Assembly: GCF_038003085.1 (NCBI RefSeq)
Contig: NZ_JBBOOM010000001.1
Coordinates: forward strand, 1,240,001 to 1,304,000
Origin: Psychrobacillus sp. FSL K6-2836
GTDB taxonomy: Bacteria > Bacillota > Bacilli > Bacillales_A > Planococcaceae
Reading direction: 5' to 3'
DNA length: 64,000 nucleotides
Shown: in pieces, positions 60,770 to 64,000 of the stretch
Layout of the letters: each line of letters begins with the position of its first letter
Position numbering within the stretch: position 1 is the stretch's first letter
Program-made: the position numbers and the translations under genes
Notes under the pieces: model-generated
What the model saw: the letters and a program-made list of their open reading frames with translations, nothing else
Database searches by the model: none
What the model was told of the DNA's origin: nothing

Positions 60770-61537
60770 TCACGCAAAAATATTCCACCATTTATGTTTA
60801 ACTAGTTCTTCTGGCTCTAAAATAATTATTTCGTTATTCTCTATGATTCTTGCATTATTTTCAAGAAAAATGTCGACTGCATCTAGTCTCTTATGCTTTT
60901 CTAAATATCTTAACCCGGCATCAAATTTAAAGGGTCTTTTTTTCAAATTATGTACGTCTGATCCATACGTATGTACTAAGTTTGCATCTACTAGCTCTAA
61001 TGATAACTTCTGAATCCCTCGTCCAAAATGACCTGCCAAGCTCCCAGCCGTTATTTGCGCTACAGCTCCGTGATTAATGAGTTTTGCCAGTCGTGACGGG
61101 TTATCCGCTATTGCTTTGTTTCTTTCTGGATGCGCTATGATAGGTAATATATCCTCCGATAATAACTGGTGGATAATATCTACTGTATATTTTGGTATAC
61201 CGCTAGATGGTAGCTCTAGTAGCAAATATTTGGAGCCAGCAAGTGTATGAATCTTCTGTTCCTGAAGTAGTTCAACTAAATTGTCTTTTAACCGCACTTC
61301 ATGTCCTCTATGCAATTTTAAAGGCAGCTGTCTTTCTTCTATTGTTTGTTGTAATAATTTTATCTGTTCTGTCACTATAGTAGCACTTGCATTGAATTGT
61401 GGATGGAACGCATGTGAGGTGGATATTATTTCTGTTATTCCCTCTTTTAGCGCTTGCTCAAACATTTCTATTGTCTCTTCTAATTGAGCTGGACCATCAT
61501 CAACTCCATATAAAATATGGCTATGAATATCTATCAT
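60770..61537 (-). CDS. Protein tyrosine phosphatase CpsB/YwqE type
   Basis: 255-residue metal-dependent PHP-family phosphatase (MIDIHSHILYGVDDGPAQLE, IISTSHAFHPQF, PIIAHPERNKAI, TYGSDVHNLKKRPF). It removes phosphate from the C-terminal tyrosines of the CpsD kinase encoded upstream and so tunes polymer output. Separated from that kinase by a terminator hairpin, which may lower its expression. Followed by a 214-base gap before the EpsC-type gene. Confidence 0.92.
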   Translation of the reverse strand: MIDIHSHILYGVDDGPAQLEETIEMFEQALKEGITEIISTSHAFHPQFNASATIVTEQIKLLQQTIEERQLPLKLHRGHEVRLKDNLVELLQEQKIHTLAGSKYLLLELPSSGIPKYTVDIIHQLLSEDILPIIAHPERNKAIADNPSRLAKLINHGAVAQITAGSLAGHFGRGIQKLSLELVDANLVHTYGSDVHNLKKRPFKFDAGLRYLEKHKRLDAVDIFLENNARIIENNEIIILEPEELVKHKWWNIFA

Positions 61538-61572
61538 TTTTAAATTCTCCTATAACTTCTATTTTAAGGTAT

Positions 61573-61608
61573 AAAAAAAGAGTAAAAGTCACCTAAGTGC
61601 TTTTACTC
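61573..61608 (-). terminator. Intrinsic terminator at the end of the kinase gene
   Basis: GAGTAAAAG...CTTTTACTC, with seven U residues following on the minus strand; overlaps the last codons of the kinase gene (stop at 61603). It lies inside the operon, between kinase and phosphatase genes, so it probably gives partial read-through. Confidence 0.75.
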
Positions 61609-62310
61609 GTTAGTACCATAGTACTGGTAGTAGTAATGATCTTTTTCAAGCTTGAAGTTGTTCATAACAGTCCCGATGATTTTCGCTTTCGACGCTAATA
61701 ACAACTCTTTCGCTTTTAATGCACTATCCTTATCGGTTGATCCCGCACTGATGACCAAGATAGTCCCCTCACTTTTGTTAGCCAAAATTTGTGCATCCGT
61801 CACCGATAATACAGGAGGTGCATCAAATAATATAAGGTCAAATTCTGTTTTTAGTTGTTCAATCAGTTCATCCATTGACTTTGCACTAAGCAAGTCAGCG
61901 GGATTGGGAGGAATTGGCCCACTTGTAATGATTTTCAGGTTTTCTATATCTGTCTCCTTAACAGCTTCCATCACATCTGTTTTTTTCGTTAAGAGATTAG
62001 ATAATCCTATCGTATTGGTTAGATGAAACGTATAATGCACAGTCGGCTTACGCATATCTGCGTCAATCAGAACTACCTTTTTGCCTTCCTGCGCAAATAA
62101 ACAGGCTAAATTTGCGGATACTGTAGACTTCCCCTCTGCCTGTAAAGAAGACGTTATTAAAAGTGTTGATAACTCTCCATCAGGCTTTGAGAAATTTATA
62201 TTTGTACGTGCTGTACGAAATTGCTCCGATACAACAGATTTCGGATTTGTTATTACTACTAGTTTACGTGCTACATCTTTTAAACTATTTGTTTTTTTCT
62301 TTTTAGCCAT
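61603..62310 (-). CDS. Bacterial tyrosine kinase CpsD/YwqD type
   Basis: 235 residues. Walker A SSLQAEGKSTVSANLA, Walker A' VVLIDADMRKP and Walker B LILFDAPPVLSV define BY-kinases. The C-terminus DHYYYQYYGTNE is the autophosphorylated tyrosine cluster. Works with the Wzz/YwqC-type membrane adaptor encoded two bases upstream. Confidence 0.93.
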   Translation of the reverse strand: MAKKKKTNSLKDVARKLVVITNPKSVVSEQFRTARTNINFSKPDGELSTLLITSSLQAEGKSTVSANLACLFAQEGKKVVLIDADMRKPTVHYTFHLTNTIGLSNLLTKKTDVMEAVKETDIENLKIITSGPIPPNPADLLSAKSMDELIEQLKTEFDLILFDAPPVLSVTDAQILANKSEGTILVISAGSTDKDSALKAKELLLASKAKIIGTVMNNFKLEKDHYYYQYYGTNE

Positions 62311-62312
62311 GT

Positions 62313-63044
62313 TTACACCTTCTTTCGTCGCGATTTTACATTCGTCATAAGATCCACGTCATTGTTATCTGGGAATGGACTTATCAAGCCTAGTATCGGT
62401 AACTGGAGGAGTTCTTCTACATCTTGTTCCTTCCTAATAGTCGTATCTAGGTATTCTAGTAAAAAGGCAATTCCTACTCCAAGCATTAACCCAATCACTC
62501 CGGCAATTGCCATATTAAGCATTTTGTTTGGCTTCACTGGTGATGGCTTTTCCGGTTGAATTGCTGGAGATAAAATATTCACATTGTCGACATTCATTAG
62601 GGTTTTAATCTCTTGTTGAAAAACTTCTGCAGTCGTATTTGCAATATCTACTGCTTTAAAAGATTCGGGATCCTGTACGCTGATTGTTACTACTTGTGAA
62701 TTTTGTTCACTCGTAACGGTGATTTTGTTTGTAAGTAAAGCTGGGGTTGTATCCAAATCTAAGTTTTGAATTACTTTGGATAGAATTGCTGGACTTTTAA
62801 TAATCACGTTATATGTATTGATCAATTGAAGATTCGTTTGTATGTCTTGGGAATTATATTGTTGTTGCTGTTCGACTTTTTGTTGATTGACAAGAATTTG
62901 TGTTGAAGATTGATAGATTGGTGTGATAAAGAAATAACTTATAACTCCTGCAATAATTACTGCTAGTAGAGTTAACCCGATAATTAAAGAAATTCTTTTC
63001 TTTATCGTTTTAAATAAATCTTGTAAACTAATAGTTTCTTCCAT
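62313..63044 (-). CDS. Wzz/YwqC-type polysaccharide chain-length regulator and kinase adaptor
   Basis: About 243 residues. One membrane helix near each end (ISLIIGLTLLAVIIAGVISYFF; MLNMAIAGVIGLMLGVGIAF), an extracellular domain between, and the P-K-P motif KPSPVKPNK before the second helix. The short cytoplasmic tail activates the kinase encoded next. The ATG at 63044 begins MEETISLQDLF like its relatives and has AGGGG eleven bases upstream; a GTG at 63065 is an alternative without a site. First gene of the exopolysaccharide operon. Confidence 0.9.
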   Translation of the reverse strand: MEETISLQDLFKTIKKRISLIIGLTLLAVIIAGVISYFFITPIYQSSTQILVNQQKVEQQQQYNSQDIQTNLQLINTYNVIIKSPAILSKVIQNLDLDTTPALLTNKITVTSEQNSQVVTISVQDPESFKAVDIANTTAEVFQQEIKTLMNVDNVNILSPAIQPEKPSPVKPNKMLNMAIAGVIGLMLGVGIAFLLEYLDTTIRKEQDVEELLQLPILGLISPFPDNNDVDLMTNVKSRRKKV

Positions 63045-63096
63045 ATTTACTTGTTTCCCCTTCACTTACCAATTGGTTTGTATACTAATTGTTTCC

Positions 63097-63105
63097 ATTA
63101 TAGCA
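63097..63105 (-). promoter_or_regulatory. Extended -10 promoter of the exopolysaccharide operon
   Basis: On the minus strand TGCTATAAT is a perfect -10 hexamer with the TG extension. No good -35 is seen at 17 bases, as is usual for extended -10 promoters. It lies about 50 bases before the first gene of the operon. Confidence 0.7.
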
Positions 63106-63214
63106 TAAATACTACCTATTACATTACAAATTCTCACAATTTTCGAGGGAATATATATATTTTCGACTATTTTATGAAAATGATATTCTACTCAATATGT
63201 GGTACTATTTTAGT

Positions 63215-63679
63215 ATGAAAAAACTAATTTTTTTACTTTTACTCATGACTATTTTGTTTTTCTCTTCTAGTCAAACATACGAGCAACAGTCTCTAATACC
63301 TTTATTTGAGGACTTTCTAGCTGCGAAACCTTTAGAAGCTCAGCTAAAAAAATTGGAAATACCTTATTGGGGTCGTACAATCTCCGTGGAGGAACGAGGC
63401 TATTATCATTTTGTCGAGTTCATTATTCGAAAAAGCGCCCATTTCTTTTTATTTGGTTTAGCAGCATTAGGCTTTTACGCTATCTTGCCTAAGATCAGAT
63501 ATCGTTTTTTGTTAGCAATGCTGTCCACACTTGTATTGGCGATTGCCGATGAATACCACCAACAGCTGACAGGAGGTCGAACTCCCTCTTGGCAGGATAT
63601 ATTTCTAGATATGTGTGGTGCTTTAACGTTTTTAAGTGTTTACATATGTATAAAAGGAATGAGACAAAAAATCCGATAG
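63215..63679 (+). CDS. VanZ-like family membrane protein
   Basis: 154 residues from the ATG at 63215 (an upstream frame start at 63197 is less likely). Four membrane segments with the VanZ signatures KSAHFFLFGLAALGFYAI and ADEYHQQLTGGRTPSWQDIF then LDMCGALTF. Function of chromosomal VanZ-like proteins is unsettled; some give low-level glycopeptide tolerance. Divergent from the exopolysaccharide operon and monocistronic with its own terminator. Confidence 0.9.
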   Translation: MKKLIFLLLLMTILFFSSSQTYEQQSLIPLFEDFLAAKPLEAQLKKLEIPYWGRTISVEERGYYHFVEFIIRKSAHFFLFGLAALGFYAILPKIRYRFLLAMLSTLVLAIADEYHQQLTGGRTPSWQDIFLDMCGALTFLSVYICIKGMRQKIR

Positions 63680-63707
63680 GCCCCAAATGGGTCCTATCGG
63701 ATTTTTT
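63666..63707 (+). terminator. Intrinsic terminator of the VanZ-like gene
   Basis: AAAAAATCCGATAGG...CCTATCGGATTTTTT; a 15-bp arm that overlaps the stop codon region, with a T-run. Confidence 0.9.
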
Positions 63708-63709
63708 GA

Positions 63710-63840
63710 TTGATTTTCGCTCTAGGCGGACGCTTTCCGTGGGGGGAGCGATAAGCCATCACCGTCGCTATCGCGTCGTTTGTGATGTCTTATCTGCCTC
63801 CCTCATCCCACTGAAGTCGCCGCCTGCCGCTACAATTAAC
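63710..63840. repeat. GC-rich intergenic hairpin repeat, copy 2
   Basis: GGCGGACGCTTTCCGTGGGG...CTGAAGTCGCCGCC with complementary AT-rich ends, clearly the same unit as 15486-15613. Sits directly after the terminator of the VanZ-like gene. Confidence 0.75.
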
Positions 63841-63934
63841 GAAGTGATAAATATTTGGAATGATTCACTTAATCTTTAAGACAGGATGTTGCGAACTTAG
63901 ACTGACTTCCAAAGTATAAGAACTTGCGCTTTTC

Positions 63935-64000
63935 TTATCTTCCAAGTGCTTTACTAAGAATACTATCTCTTCTTGCTTTTTTGGTAGCTTCGTATTCATC
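63935..64000 (-). CDS. C-terminal end of an unidentified gene
   Basis: The last 21 codons of a minus-strand frame entering from beyond the window: DEYEATKKARRDSILSKALG then R and TAA. Charged and helical. It is too short to identify, and it is only assumed to be coding. Confidence 0.4.
   Translation of the reverse strand, partial: DEYEATKKARRDSILSKALGR

Overview
The window looks like chromosomal DNA from an AT-rich Bacillota, most likely a spore-forming Bacillales close to Planococcaceae or Bacillaceae (inference). The reasons are strong AGGAGG-type ribosome binding sites, intrinsic terminators after most units, YwqC/D/E-type capsule regulators, and GC-rich hairpin intergenic repeats of a kind common in that group. 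I saw no rRNA, tRNA, CRISPR array or complete insertion sequence.

1-13.5 kb, almost all on the minus strand: uptake and breakdown of small nitrogen compounds. A partial hydantoinase/oxoprolinase gene follows its XRE-cupin regulator. An FCD regulator, an NhaC-type antiporter and a TrzN/SsnA-like amidohydrolase form a second unit. The third unit is ridA - diaminopropionate ammonia-lyase (YgeX-like) - M20 hydrolase (YgeY-like) - D-aminoacylase - SSS symporter. It has a near-perfect sigma-54 promoter and upstream palindromes. Its likely activator (13.6-15.4 kb) and the sigma-54 gene rpoN itself (15.8-17.1 kb) lie directly upstream.

17-23.6 kb: two near-identical structured repeats of about 400 bp, probably RNA-encoding, flank a PAS histidine kinase and a secreted protein with six 16-residue SLGS repeats. 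A GNAT acetyltransferase and a PD-(D/E)XK nuclease-like protein follow.

24.1-32.8 kb is the most unusual part. At least nine related sites, with conserved outer arms and variable centres, alternate with very small genes that mostly share one orientation. The arms end in ATTCAAC-like and GTTGAAC-like boxes, which match the inverse core (RYYYAAC) and core (GTTRRRY) of integron attC sites. The arms are complementary with an unpaired spacer. The centres of most complete sites carry an intrinsic terminator. An ORF-less group II intron sits inside one site, and a decayed tyrosine-recombinase C-terminus lies at the end of the array. I read this as an integron-like cassette array (CALIN-like) in a Bacillota, partly interrupted by a transferred AraC/SDR module. 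No intact integrase is in the window.

33-42 kb: a membrane protein and an AraC/GyrI-like regulator, then a carboxylate-use island: TAXI-TRAP transporter, a SucCD-like acid-CoA ligase, an enoyl-CoA hydratase, and a divergent GntR/UTRA regulator with a likely operator.

42.7-63.7 kb: cell-surface polysaccharide. An MBOAT acyltransferase and a divergent SGNH-like partner precede a large minus-strand exopolysaccharide locus. That locus encodes chain-length regulator, tyrosine kinase, phosphatase, EpsC/WbpM-type dehydratase, Wzx, Wzy, three glycosyltransferases including the initiating one, and all five enzyme types (WbpA, B, E, D, I) for UDP-2,3-diacetamido-2,3-dideoxymannuronic acid. A galU stub shows past deletion inside the locus. 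The window ends with a VanZ-like gene and the tail of an unidentified gene.
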